Notes under the pieces: generated by a model
Told to the model about the DNA's origin: nothing
What the model saw: the letters and a program-made list of their open reading frames with translations, nothing else
Database searches by the model: none
Shown: piece after piece, positions 7,936 to 17,150 of the stretch
How the letters are laid out: every line of letters begins with the position of its first letter
How positions within the stretch are numbered: position 1 is the stretch's first letter
From: Rs1 sp036960485
Lineage (GTDB): Bacteria; Pseudomonadota; Gammaproteobacteria; Pseudomonadales; Balneatricaceae
Assembly (NCBI GenBank): GCA_036960485.1
Contig: JBALXS010000010.1
Coordinates: forward strand, 13,100 to 77,099
Reading direction: 5' to 3'
DNA: 64,000 bases
Made by a program: the position numbers and the translations under genes

Positions 7936-8820
7936 ATGCGTTATGACTACGCGGTTTTAGTAAAACGAGCCGCTTTATTAGCTATGTGTGTTGCCAGTAC
8001 CTTGCTGATTGTAAAGTTGATTGCATGGTGGGAGACCGGTTCAGTCACATTACTAGCATCTCTGGTTGACTCAATGCTCGATTTAGCAGCTTCATTTACC
8101 AGTTTGCTAATACTAAATTATTCATTACAACCCGCTGACGAAGAGCATAGTTTCGGCCATGGTAAAGCGGAATCCTTGGCGGCTTTAGCGCAATCAACTT
8201 TTATTGCAGGTTCTGCTTTTTTTCTAGTTATCTCAGCGGGTGAGCGATTTTTTCACCCACAAGAGCTTGTGAAACCTGAATTGGGTATATGGGTGAGCTT
8301 GTTTGCTATTGCACTGACAGGGGGGTTAGTTATATACCAAAAATGGGTTGTTAAACACACCGGATCGCAAGCGATAAAAGCTGATTCCTTACATTATCAA
8401 TCAGATTTATTGTTGAATGGAACTGTTATGTTAGCGCTTATATTGAGTAAGCTTGGTTGGCCGATGGCGGATGTTATATTTGGTGTAGGCATTGGTTTTT
8501 ACATTTTATATGGAGCTTGGCAAATTGGCTACGAAGCAGTGCAGTCACTACTAGATCATCGTTTGCCAACCGCAGAATTGGAGCGAATTAAGCAGCTTGC
8601 CTTGTCAGTTTCGCAAGTTAGAGGGGTGCATGATTTGAGAACACGCATGTCAGGTGAAACTCGCTTTATTCAAATGCATTTAGAGCTGCGTGATGATCTA
8701 TTACTAATTGAAGCTCATGCTATTGCCGATGAAGTTGAATTACTATTGATGAATGAATTTCCAGCATCTGATGTGCTCATTCATCAAGATCCACTTTCTG
8801 TAGTTATGGCTGAAAGTTAA
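7936..8820 (+). CDS. fieF: Cation-diffusion-facilitator metal efflux pump (FieF/YiiP type)
   Basis: A 294-residue inner-membrane antiporter of the CDF family that exports divalent metals (Zn2+, Fe2+ and similar) in exchange for protons. DSMLDLAASF in TM2 and HYQSDLLLN in TM5 provide the D-x3-D and H-x3-D residues of the transport site seen in E. coli YiiP, and HSFGHGKAESLAAL is the usual loop after TM2. The C-terminal cytoplasmic domain (VHDLRTRMSG, FIQMHLEL) is the metal-binding dimerisation domain. Six TM segments and total length match FieF. A GGAG site lies just before the ATG. Confidence 0.92.
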   Translation: MRYDYAVLVKRAALLAMCVASTLLIVKLIAWWETGSVTLLASLVDSMLDLAASFTSLLILNYSLQPADEEHSFGHGKAESLAALAQSTFIAGSAFFLVISAGERFFHPQELVKPELGIWVSLFAIALTGGLVIYQKWVVKHTGSQAIKADSLHYQSDLLLNGTVMLALILSKLGWPMADVIFGVGIGFYILYGAWQIGYEAVQSLLDHRLPTAELERIKQLALSVSQVRGVHDLRTRMSGETRFIQMHLELRDDLLLIEAHAIADEVELLLMNEFPASDVLIHQDPLSVVMAES

Positions 8821-9027
8821 GTTTTTCACCAGCATGCAAGACCTGTTACGTGAAATACTGTTTTATTGGCTTTTCACATTAAAAAATGTTTTTTAAATGA
8901 GAGTTGATTGTCACAATAATTATTTGGAATCTAAATGAACAAGATGCACGTATTAAAAAGTAAGTGGTTTTAAATAACCATATAACTAGCAATTACTAAT
9001 TCATTATTTTTAAACAAAGGAAAATTT

Positions 9028-9378
9028 ATGCTACCTATGGGCACAATAATGGCTGGATGCATGCTGTTGGGCGTTATTTTTACCACGCAGTTACCCGTTT
9101 TGAGACATCTGCAAGCATTGCCAAATTTTATTTCAAAAGCAGTCGCTAGTTTAGTTTTACTCGGCGGATTATGGAATGTTTTGTGGTATGCAAGCCAGCA
9201 TTTAGGTGAATTTTGGGGTAATGCAGCTTTTGTTTCTGGCGTGTTGATGATAGTGACTGCGTTATACACTTTGCTACCTAATATGTTACCAGAGATATTA
9301 ATTAAAATGCGCAGCTTAGTGCTATTAGCATTGTTTGGTTGTAGTTTTTTGTATGGCTTTACCATATATAATTTATAA
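9028..9378 (+). CDS. Small hydrophobic membrane protein, unknown
   Basis: A 116-residue protein preceded by AAGGAAAATTT and ATG. It has three or four hydrophobic helices (about 4-20, 38-52, 68-85, 96-114) with short polar loops and no recognisable motif. It stands alone between fieF and an IalB-like gene. The long antisense frame across it is a shadow. Confidence 0.55.
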   Translation: MLPMGTIMAGCMLLGVIFTTQLPVLRHLQALPNFISKAVASLVLLGGLWNVLWYASQHLGEFWGNAAFVSGVLMIVTALYTLLPNMLPEILIKMRSLVLLALFGCSFLYGFTIYNL

Positions 9379-9667
9379 TTTTTGCTTGTTTTTAGGCACT
9401 CATTTAGCAAAATAATTTTGAACTTGAAATAAGCGAAAACAGTAATGAAGTAACAAGCAGTTGTCACAAAGTATAATGATTTAATGGCCCTTTCAGTAGG
9501 GAAATAGAAGTAGATTCGCTTTTTTGGTTGTATCTGTTCAGTAGTACATTATATTATGCAGTGATTATTACAAGGTGGCTGTAAAGAGTAAAACTGCAGT
9601 ATTTAAACTGCACTTATGGTTGAATTGTTTAGTTGAATTATTTAATATTTTTTTTAAAGGATAATGC

Positions 9668-10165
9668 ATGAAGTACTTAGGCATAAAATTAACATTTATG
9701 AGCTTGTTAATTGTATTAACGACGCAAATGAGCATGGCTGGAACAATTCATGGCAAGCAGTTTAAAGATTGGCAAGGACGTTGCCAACCCGTTAAAAACC
9801 AAGAGCTATGTTTTATAATGCAAATTTTTTCTGTTGATGGAAAAGCACCTTTAATGGTTACAACGGTAGATGTTAAGCGAAACGCTAAAGTCCCGGTCAT
9901 TATTATGCGTGTTTCGACTGAATTAGATAATAAAAAAGATGTCATGTTTAAAGTAGATAAAAATAAGCCTATCGGTTTAAAGGCTGAGTGTAACGATAAT
10001 GAATGCAGTATTGTTTTTCCGTTAGACAAGCGTATGTTAGGTGAATTTAAGCGTGGCAATCGTGCTGTTATGGGCTTTATTGCAAAAGATACAGGTAAAG
10101 TTGTATATCTTCCGTTATCGCTAACGGGTTTTACTAAAGCATTTAATACTCTAAAAAAGAGCTGA
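9668..10165 (+). CDS. Invasion-associated locus B (IalB) family periplasmic protein
   Basis: A 165-residue protein with a cleavable signal peptide (MKYLGIKLTFMSLL, cleavage after MAG or nearby). The mature part starts with FKDWQGRC, the entry motif of the IalB family (xxWxxxC), followed by paired cysteines (RCQPVKNQELC and CNDNEC) and a final LPLSLTGF motif. The name comes from Bartonella; in free-living bacteria the role is unknown, so the invasion label should not be taken literally. Found after AAGGA and a run of T. Confidence 0.82.
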   Translation: MKYLGIKLTFMSLLIVLTTQMSMAGTIHGKQFKDWQGRCQPVKNQELCFIMQIFSVDGKAPLMVTTVDVKRNAKVPVIIMRVSTELDNKKDVMFKVDKNKPIGLKAECNDNECSIVFPLDKRMLGEFKRGNRAVMGFIAKDTGKVVYLPLSLTGFTKAFNTLKKS

Positions 10166-10270
10166 TCAAAAGGTTTGCTTGAGCTACCTAAATAACTGAT
10201 AGCCCGTAAAATCAATTAATTAGCTGCTGGCTATAGCGCGCAGTTCAATCGTGTTTTCTAGACAATAAAA

Positions 10271-10296
10271 AAGCCACTTATGAGTGGCTTTTTTTT
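10271..10296. terminator. Bidirectional rho-independent terminator
   Basis: AAGCCACT and AGTGGCTT form an 8-bp stem with a TATG loop, followed by a run of T on the + strand and preceded by a run of A. It lies between the convergent IalB-like and UPF0149 genes and can serve both. Confidence 0.9.
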
Positions 10297-10314
10297 GTAG
10301 TATAACTTGTTGTG

Positions 10315-10908
10315 TTATTTTTCAGGTGTTTGGAAAATCAAATATAGATCGATTAAAATATCTGGGATTTCATTGGCCATTTCTTCACAAACATCCGGAT
10401 TCTTGCGGATTTCTCTGAATTCTTTAGCGTCAAATAAATCAGAGATAACCATGATAGGTAGCATCAACTCAGTTACTTTTTGCTCCTGATCTGCCCCTTT
10501 TCCGTGCCAGCCTTCTTCTTTTAAGAACACGCCTTCCATAAACGCTTGTGCCCAAGTTTCTACATCGGCCACTTCTTCTTCATCTTCGACTACTAAGGTT
10601 AAATCGCAAGGCATTTCTAGCTCACGATCGTTTTCCATGTCAGTGCGAATGCTCGCATGCCAATTGCTTAAAACAGTGCCAATTTCAGTTTGTTGTTGCT
10701 CATTTGCCCAGCTAGGTTGGCCATCAAAAATGATTTCCATCCAAGTTGCTTCATCGACAGGATTTGGTGATATCACCAACGCACACAAAAAACCGTGAAT
10801 GCCTATAAGGTCTAATGATTCTTCTGATACAGCATCTGAGAATATAAAATTTTCTAATGCGTCTAATTCGCTATCGGTAATAGCTGTGTTTTGCTGTTGT
10901 GCTTGCAT
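10315..10908 (-). CDS. UPF0149 (YecA/YgfB-like) family protein
   Basis: A 197-residue acidic protein with IGIHGFLCALVISPNPV near residue 35, the G-x-HGFL/LCAL signature of the UPF0149 family, and WAQAFMEGVFL in the middle. It lacks the zinc-binding SEC-C tail that E. coli YecA carries, so it is closer to the YgfB-length type. A direct molecular role is not established for most members. It is transcribed away from recQ. Confidence 0.8.
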   Translation of the reverse strand: MQAQQQNTAITDSELDALENFIFSDAVSEESLDLIGIHGFLCALVISPNPVDEATWMEIIFDGQPSWANEQQQTEIGTVLSNWHASIRTDMENDRELEMPCDLTLVVEDEEEVADVETWAQAFMEGVFLKEEGWHGKGADQEQKVTELMLPIMVISDLFDAKEFREIRKNPDVCEEMANEIPDILIDLYLIFQTPEK

Positions 10909-10949
10909 GATGAATTCCTGGGAAAATAACAGGCGCTAGTTTACTCTAA

Positions 10950-10989
10950 CTCAAGTTATAAACCTAGCTCGCACTAGGTTAATCTTGAG
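10950..10989. repeat. Inverted repeat in the UPF0149-recQ divergent region
   Basis: CTCAAG ... AACCTAG, loop CTCGCA, CTAGGTT ... CTTGAG: a two-part imperfect hairpin with a 7-bp inner and a 6-bp outer stem. It lies upstream of the UPF0149 gene within the 312-base divergent region (10909-11220) that must hold the two promoters. It has no T run, so it is not an obvious terminator; an operator is possible. Confidence 0.45.
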
Positions 10990-11220
10990 GTTAACTGATT
11001 TTTGTATTCTTTTTGTACAAAGTAAGTGTGAGCCTAAGGTGTACCGTTGATAAATATTAAAAGCACTGGCTTTAAGAGCTAATAGAAGATGACATGGTGA
11101 TGTGCTTTGAGGATAATTAGCTAGCTATTGTTATGGTAACCCCCCAGGTTTGCGCTTCGCTATGTGTTAATAACTTACGCATAAAGCTTTGTGAATGTTG
11201 TTAATTAATTTAGGAATAAA

Positions 11221-13350
11221 ATGTCAGATCAAACGCTTAAAGTTCTTAAAGATGTATTTGGCTACGATGGTTTTAGATCTGCTCAACAGCAAATTATAGA
11301 AAGCGTCATCGACAACCGTGACACTTTAGTAATTATGCCAACGGGTGGTGGAAAGTCGATGTGTTACCAGCTACCTGCTTTACTTAGAGCGGGTACTGCG
11401 ATAGTCGTATCCCCATTAATAGCGTTAATGCATGATCAAGTGACAGCGTTGTCTCAATTAGGTATTAAAGCTGCTTATTTGAATTCGTCACTGGATTATC
11501 ATACACAGTACGAAATTGAGCAGCAGTTAGTTCATGGCGAGTTAGATATGCTATATATCGCGCCAGAGCGTCTGTTGCAAGCCAAGACCTTTCAGTTGCT
11601 GTCTCAATGCCAGCTAGCATTGATTGCGATTGATGAAGCACACTGTGTTTCTCAATGGGGTCATGATTTTAGGCCTGAATATTTACAAATAGCACAATTT
11701 GCTAATAATTTCCCTCAAGTTCCGCGTATCGCACTTACAGCAACAGCCGATACCCGAACGCAGCAGGAAATAGAGCAGCGTTTAGAATTACGTAACGCCA
11801 ATATTTTTATACAAGGCTTTGATCGCCCTAATATTCGCTATCGTATTGGGCAAAAAGATCGAGCACGAGAGCAGTTGCTGGCTTTCATTCAATCAGAGCA
11901 TTTAAATGATGCGGGTATTGTTTATTGTTTATCACGTAAAAGAGTTGAAGAAACGGCTGCTTGGTTATGTGAGAAAGGATTAAATGCACTGCCCTACCAT
12001 GCAGGTTTAGCGTCTAGTTTAAAACAGCATCATCAGCATCGTTTTTTGACAGAAGATAAAGTAATTATCGTCGCGACCATTGCATTTGGCATGGGCATAG
12101 ATAAGCCTAATGTACGGTTTGTGGCACATTTAGATTTGCCAAAAAGCATCGAGGCTTACTATCAAGAAACAGGCCGGGCAGGGCGTGATGGGCAGCCAGC
12201 AAATGCTTGGATGGTTTACGGGTTGCAAGATGTGGTGTTCTTGCGCCAAATGGTGGAAGGTTCTCAAGCGCCAGATAACATTAAGCAGGTAGAGCGTCAA
12301 AAATTGGAAGCTATTTTAGGCTTATGTGAAATCACCAGTTGTAGACGACAAGTATTGTTAAGCTACTTTGGTGAAAGTGAGCATGAAGCATGCGGTAACT
12401 GCGACAATTGCTTGCAGCCGGTTCCCGTTTGGGATGGTACGCAAGCTGCTAGAAAAGTGCTCTCTGCTGTTTATAGAACTGGGCAAAGCTTTGGTGTTAA
12501 TCATATTGTTGATGTATTGACGGGCAGTGAAACAGAAAAAGTTAAGCAGTTTGGTCACAATAAACTCTCGATTTGGAATATTGGTAAAGAATTAAATAAG
12601 CAACAGTGGCGCTCTGTTTTTAGGCAATTGGTGGCACGTTGCTATCTAGGTGTTGATTATGATCGCTTTGGGGTGCTGTGCTTAACTGAAAAATGCCGAC
12701 CTTTGCTACGTGGTGAAGTAACTATTGAGCTACGTGAAGACCTGCGCAAGCAAACAGCGCGTTCTAAATATGATAAAAAGAAAACTAGCCAACATAAACT
12801 TGATGCCGATGAGCACGGTTTGTGGGAAGCGCTTAGAGTGCTGCGTACTGAGCTAGCGAAAGAGCAAGATGTACCGCCTTACATTATTTTCCACGATGCG
12901 ACACTGATGGAAATGGTTATGTACCGACCTACCACTCGTCAGCAAATGCAAAAAATAAGCGGTGTTGGAGAGCGTAAGCTAGAGCTATATGGTGATGATT
13001 TTTTAGCGGCAATAAATGATGGGGGAAGCCAAAATTTAGACACGGATAAGCAAAGTGAAGAGTCTATATTGCTGTTTAAAAGCGGTATGATGGTTAAGCA
13101 GGTTGCAAGTATGCAAAAACTATCAAGTAATGTTATTTATAATCACTTAGCAACAGGGATTGCCAGCGGCGAACTGAGTGTGGAGGAAGTGGTTGAGCTT
13201 CCTGAGCAAGAAATTAAAATGATAGAGCAAGAGATTATTCAATCACAGGCAGTTAATGGCATGGCGCTCAAGCCTGTCTTTGAAGCTTTGGGTGGGGTTT
13301 ATGAGATGCCACTGATTCGCTGCATTAACATATCTTTACAAAATAAATAG
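11221..13350 (+). CDS. recQ: ATP-dependent DNA helicase RecQ
   Basis: A 709-residue superfamily II 3'-5' helicase of the RecF recombination pathway. Walker A TGGGKS is at about residues 41-46, DEAH appears in AIDEAHCVSQWGHDFRPEY (with the aromatic-rich loop), and motif VI is QETGRAGRDG. A zinc-binding set (CEITSCRR ... ACGNCDNCL) and winged helix follow, then an HRDC domain (LWEALRVLRTEL ... YGDDFLAAI). It is about 100 residues longer than E. coli RecQ; the extra C-terminal part (after about 605) contains a helix-turn-helix-like repeat seen in several gammaproteobacterial RecQs. Confidence 0.96.
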   Translation: MSDQTLKVLKDVFGYDGFRSAQQQIIESVIDNRDTLVIMPTGGGKSMCYQLPALLRAGTAIVVSPLIALMHDQVTALSQLGIKAAYLNSSLDYHTQYEIEQQLVHGELDMLYIAPERLLQAKTFQLLSQCQLALIAIDEAHCVSQWGHDFRPEYLQIAQFANNFPQVPRIALTATADTRTQQEIEQRLELRNANIFIQGFDRPNIRYRIGQKDRAREQLLAFIQSEHLNDAGIVYCLSRKRVEETAAWLCEKGLNALPYHAGLASSLKQHHQHRFLTEDKVIIVATIAFGMGIDKPNVRFVAHLDLPKSIEAYYQETGRAGRDGQPANAWMVYGLQDVVFLRQMVEGSQAPDNIKQVERQKLEAILGLCEITSCRRQVLLSYFGESEHEACGNCDNCLQPVPVWDGTQAARKVLSAVYRTGQSFGVNHIVDVLTGSETEKVKQFGHNKLSIWNIGKELNKQQWRSVFRQLVARCYLGVDYDRFGVLCLTEKCRPLLRGEVTIELREDLRKQTARSKYDKKKTSQHKLDADEHGLWEALRVLRTELAKEQDVPPYIIFHDATLMEMVMYRPTTRQQMQKISGVGERKLELYGDDFLAAINDGGSQNLDTDKQSEESILLFKSGMMVKQVASMQKLSSNVIYNHLATGIASGELSVEEVVELPEQEIKMIEQEIIQSQAVNGMALKPVFEALGGVYEMPLIRCINISLQNK

Positions 13351-13400
13351 CAATGCAAGTAAGTTTGAAACATTAAATATAAACGGATTATAAAACGCAC

Positions 13401-13817
13401 ATGAATTATGAGTTGTGGGGGTTATTGGCCAGTAGCTTTATTGCATCAACTCTGCTGCCAGGTGGATCAGAAGTTGCGCTTGCTTGGCTGGTAAATCAAG
13501 GGAATATACCGCTCTTTTTGTTACTTTTAACCGCGATAGCTGGTAATACTTTAGGCGGTGGATTAACATTTTTAATCGGTTGGTTGATTGCAAAATACTA
13601 CCCGGCAAAGCTGTTTAATAATAAGCATCAGCAAAGAGCACAAACATGGCTAGTCAAACATGGACCTTTAGTTTTATTACTCTCTTGGATGCCCCTTATT
13701 GGCGATCCTCTTTGTTTAATCGCCGGCTGGCTAAGATTAAATCCAATCTACAGTTTGCTCTATATACTACTTGGTAAAGCACTGCGTTATATTTTTATCG
13801 CCAGCTTGTTTGTTTAA
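13401..13817 (+). CDS. YqaA-family (DedA-like) inner-membrane protein
   Basis: A 138-residue membrane protein with SSFIASTLLPGGSEVAL near the N-terminus and SWMPLIGDPLCLIAGWLR near the C-terminus. Both are signatures of the YqaA subgroup of the DedA/VTT superfamily. It has about four TM segments. DedA-superfamily proteins act in lipid scrambling and membrane homeostasis; the exact role of YqaA is unknown. It follows recQ by 50 bases and could be co-transcribed. Confidence 0.85.
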   Translation: MNYELWGLLASSFIASTLLPGGSEVALAWLVNQGNIPLFLLLLTAIAGNTLGGGLTFLIGWLIAKYYPAKLFNNKHQQRAQTWLVKHGPLVLLLSWMPLIGDPLCLIAGWLRLNPIYSLLYILLGKALRYIFIASLFV

Positions 13818-13878
13818 TTTCGCTAAAATACACATTAATTTATTTAACAATGGCGTTGCTTTTTAGCTAAATAATATC

Positions 13879-14781
13879 TTAAAGTAAAAACAAAATAGCT
13901 GTTCCAGATACTGCCAAAATGGCACCTATCCAAGCATTAGCCGCGGGTGGTTGTTTCATTATGATCCACAAAATTGGTAGCGCTACCACTGGAGAGATGG
14001 ATGAAAGGGTGGAAATGACACCGGTATCTCCGCCTCTTAAGCCAAATAATAATAGTGACATACCAATGCCCATCGCAAAAAAACCACTGGCGGATATTTG
14101 TATAAAGAACTTGAGGGTCATCGGTGTTTTTTCTTGCTTCTTACGAGCGGGTTTAAAGCTGGTAAGGTAGGCCATCAGCCATAAACAAACAGCGGCAATG
14201 CCTACTCTAACAGCACTAGCGGCAATAGGGTCAATGCCTGATTCCATGGCTGGGCGCACCAGGATGAGGCTGATCGCCTGGCAAAAAGCAGAAGCCAAAG
14301 TAATACACACTCCCATCAGCAACCGCCCCTGAGTTTCTTCCAAGGTATGCTGCTGTTGTTTATTGCGCCCAAACACTACTGCTGTGATAACTCCGCTGGT
14401 GATAATTAATGTGCCGAAAAGCACTGAAAGTGGTAGTTTTTCGTCGAGAAACATCCATCCTAAAAAAATAGTAATAGGGGCATTTAAGGCAAAAATAACA
14501 GAGTTTCTGCGAGGGCCCATTCTCTTTAGGCCTAAAAACAATAAAGTATCGCCTAAAAATATGCCGATGAGCGAACTTAATACAATCACAACCCACCAAT
14601 CATATAGTTGCGCGCTCCAGCCTCCTGTAGCAAGGCTCATGATCAATAACATTACAAACACAATGCTCATGCGCCACTTATTAAATCGTGTTGCTCCGAG
14701 AGCCTTGACAGCATTGATAGAGAAAAAAGGAGAGACAGCAAAGCATATTCCAGCACCCAGTGCTGCGAGTTGGTAAATCAT
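13879..14781 (-). CDS. EamA/DMT-family transporter
   Basis: A 300-residue inner-membrane protein with ten hydrophobic helices in two EamA repeats. The first repeat contains SLIGIFLGDTLLFLGLKRMGP and the second GLRGGDTGVISTLSSISPV, both typical of drug/metabolite transporters. The substrate cannot be read from the sequence. The gene is convergent with the YqaA-like gene. Confidence 0.85.
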   Translation of the reverse strand: MIYQLAALGAGICFAVSPFFSINAVKALGATRFNKWRMSIVFVMLLIMSLATGGWSAQLYDWWVVIVLSSLIGIFLGDTLLFLGLKRMGPRRNSVIFALNAPITIFLGWMFLDEKLPLSVLFGTLIITSGVITAVVFGRNKQQQHTLEETQGRLLMGVCITLASAFCQAISLILVRPAMESGIDPIAASAVRVGIAAVCLWLMAYLTSFKPARKKQEKTPMTLKFFIQISASGFFAMGIGMSLLLFGLRGGDTGVISTLSSISPVVALPILWIIMKQPPAANAWIGAILAVSGTAILFLL

Positions 14782-15133
14782 TTAAAGGCCTTAGGCTAAA
14801 CTGCTAGAGATATAAAAGATTAGATATCAATCGACCATTGAGGATATATGAAACGACAGATGAGCGACAGATACAAAACAGCTTAGCTTACAGTTATTTC
14901 TGATAGTGGGTATAAGAAGAACTGATGGCAAATTAAACGTTAAACGTAGTCTGCTAGTGCGGCTTAGCTGGAGCATAACCGTGTATAGCGCAATATGATA
15001 ATTCACTAAAGGTTATTAGTTTAGTTTACGTATTATGCGCAACTCGCGAATGAATTAGGTGAGGTATTAGAGATTAAAGAGAGAGGATTAATTCAGCTAC
15101 CAACTTCTTTCAGGTAATAGCTGAATAGGTATT
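14782..15133. other. Intergenic region
   Basis: 352 bases between the EamA transporter start and the apt end, both on the minus strand. It should contain the transporter promoter. I see no gene, RNA or strong hairpin. Confidence 0.45.
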
Positions 15134-15676
15134 TTACAAGCCTTCGTAAGCGAGTAATGTGAAGACAGGAATGTCGGCATCTTCTAATAGGCTCGCGCCA
15201 TGTAGGTCAGGTAAATTAATCATAGCAGCGCTTTCGACAACAGTAGCGCCAAGCTTTTTGATTAACGTACAAGCGGCTAGTAAAGTACCGCCTGTTGCGA
15301 TAAGGTCATCAAAAACAAGAACTTTATCACCAGTTTGAACAGCATCAACTTGCATCTCAATTTCAGCAGTACCGTACTCTAGCTTGTATTCCTGTCCTAC
15401 AGTTTCTCCAGGTAATTTGCCTTTTTTGCGGACAAGCACTAAAGGCAGTCCCAGCTGATAGGCCATAATAGAAGCAACTAAAAAGCCACGGGCATCGATG
15501 CAGGCAATATGGGTTATATCGGCATCAATATAGCGCTGAATGAAGGCATCAGAGACCATGCGCAATGCTTTAGGGTCTTTAAAAATAGGCGTGATATCAC
15601 GAAATACAACGCCTTGTTCGGGCCAGTTATCAATAGATCGAACCACTGATTTTACGTAAAATTCGTCAAATGACAT
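15134..15676 (-). CDS. apt: Adenine phosphoribosyltransferase
   Basis: A 180-residue cytoplasmic enzyme that converts adenine and PRPP to AMP in purine salvage. VLVFDDLIATGGTLLAA near residue 120 is the PRPP-binding loop of type I phosphoribosyltransferases. WPEQGVVFRDITPIFKDP near residue 20 is diagnostic of Apt, and ARGFLVASIMAYQLGLP is the following helix region (most Apts have ARGFIFG). Length matches E. coli Apt. A monocistronic arrangement is likely. Confidence 0.95.
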   Translation of the reverse strand: MSFDEFYVKSVVRSIDNWPEQGVVFRDITPIFKDPKALRMVSDAFIQRYIDADITHIACIDARGFLVASIMAYQLGLPLVLVRKKGKLPGETVGQEYKLEYGTAEIEMQVDAVQTGDKVLVFDDLIATGGTLLAACTLIKKLGATVVESAAMINLPDLHGASLLEDADIPVFTLLAYEGL

Positions 15677-16149
15677 TTTCGAACCTTAAATTTTGAAAGA
15701 GTGTTTATGCAACTAAGTGATCTTCTAAAATATGCTCCAAATAGCTTAAAGCAAAGAGCAGATGTCAATGTAGTGTGTCATTGATGTGATTTTAGATGCA
15801 GGTTAAAGCTGGTGGATATTGTTCATTACGCTTAAATAAGATAATTGCTGTTTACGCTATAGTGCGTAAATTAGCGGCGTATAATAATTTACTATTTCAT
15901 CCACCAAACATTTGCACTATACACAACTGTAAATCCTTTGCTAGGTTTTTTTAGTCAAGTTTAAGAGCGAATTAAAATAGTAAGATATATGCATGAAATA
16001 TTATAGCAACTAAATTACTTGAGGCTAAATTAAGTAGAAGGGGTTTAGCTAAATTAACTTTAGGATCTATATTTAGGTCAGCTAAACTTAAACGTTTCAA
16101 ATGGAGTGCTAAGTATAAAAATAAAACTCAGTTAAATATATAACGGTCG
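15677..16149. other. Intergenic region
   Basis: 473 bases between apt and fnr, both on the minus strand. It holds the apt promoter and the fnr 3' end. It is AT-rich with loosely repeated GCTAAA motifs around 16020-16090. I see no supported gene or RNA. Confidence 0.45.
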
Positions 16150-16890
16150 TTAATCGTCTTTGCCTTGGGTAAGATTGAGTAACGCTTTCATATCAAGGAT
16201 CTCGATTTCCTTGTTTTCAACAGTAATGTAGTCGTTTTTTTGTAAGCGTGTAAGCACTCTGCTTACTGTTTCAACAGTAAGGCCTAGGTAGTTACCAATT
16301 TCGTGGCGAGACATTGATAAGCGAAAGCGTGTTTCCGAAAAGCCTCTAGTTTTAAAGCGGTTTGATAAACGTAATAGAAAGGTAGCAATGCGTTCATCAG
16401 CATTCTTTTTTGCTAAAAGTTGTAGCATATGCTGCTCGTTACAAATCTCTTTGCTCATGGTTTTTAGCAGCTGGCGACGTAATCTTGGAAGTTCAGTAGA
16501 AAGTCCGTCTAATTGCTCAAATTCAACTTGGCAAACAGTGGTGGTTTCTAGGACTTGCATAGAATCTTGGCAAATGCCGCTATCGATGGCATTTAGCCCA
16601 ATAAGATCACCAGGAAAGTAAAAGCCGGTGATTTGCTCTTCGCCAGAACAGCTGGTGATGTAGGTTTTAATACTGCCCGTTTTGATAGCAAAAACTGATT
16701 TAAAATCATCACCTTGATTACTTAACATATCACCTTTAGAGAGAGGTTTGCTACGATCAACTATATCATCTAATTTAGATAGCTCTGTCATATCTAATGA
16801 AACTGCCATACACAGAGAATTTAGATTACAATTACAGCAGTGCTGATCAGATTTTGCAGGGATATTATGTAAAGCTATGTTCTGATTCAA
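16150..16890 (-). CDS. fnr: FNR/ANR oxygen-sensing transcriptional regulator
   Basis: A 246-residue CRP/FNR-family regulator of the aerobic-anaerobic switch. The N-terminal HCCNCNLNSLC supplies C-x2-C-x5-C, and TTVCQVEF supplies the fourth cysteine. Together these match the [4Fe-4S] ligands of E. coli FNR. GEEQITGFYFPGDLIG is the cyclic-nucleotide-fold core. The C-terminal helix-turn-helix IGNYLGLTVETVSRVL has the E-x2-SR recognition residues for TTGAT half-sites. A palindromic FNR-like box lies 37 bases before the start codon, suggesting autoregulation. Confidence 0.94.
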   Translation of the reverse strand: MNQNIALHNIPAKSDQHCCNCNLNSLCMAVSLDMTELSKLDDIVDRSKPLSKGDMLSNQGDDFKSVFAIKTGSIKTYITSCSGEEQITGFYFPGDLIGLNAIDSGICQDSMQVLETTTVCQVEFEQLDGLSTELPRLRRQLLKTMSKEICNEQHMLQLLAKKNADERIATFLLRLSNRFKTRGFSETRFRLSMSRHEIGNYLGLTVETVSRVLTRLQKNDYITVENKEIEILDMKALLNLTQGKDD

Positions 16891-16926
16891 AGTATTTTCT
16901 CTAATTGCGTGGTAAATTATATATAA

Positions 16927-16940
16927 CTGATCTAGATCAG
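16927..16940. promoter_or_regulatory. FNR/ANR-like box upstream of fnr
   Basis: CTGATCTAGATCAG is a perfect 14-bp palindrome. It differs from the FNR consensus TTGAT-N4-ATCAA only by symmetric T-to-C changes at the outermost bases. It sits 37 bases upstream of the fnr ATG, so repression or activation of fnr by its own product is likely. It is also 211 bases upstream of the divergent amidotransferase gene. Confidence 0.65.
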
Positions 16941-17150
16941 CTTTTATGCAATGATAGTCTTACATAAACAAAGCAAGAAATCTGTTTTTTTTAAGATTAT
17001 TGTCAAATCAGCTAAAGGTGGTTAAATTTCATTTAATAACAAAATTGTGGATGGATTTGGTTTTTTTACATGTTATATGGTCTTGACAGCTATTATAATA
17101 TTTTTTTTGATTGTTAATATAGTTTTCAATAATATTAATTTGAGGTGTAT

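Noticed and set aside
8970..9467. Antisense frame over the small membrane protein
   Set aside because: The frame is long but shows no signal, motif or ribosome-binding site and mirrors the codon pattern of the sense gene.
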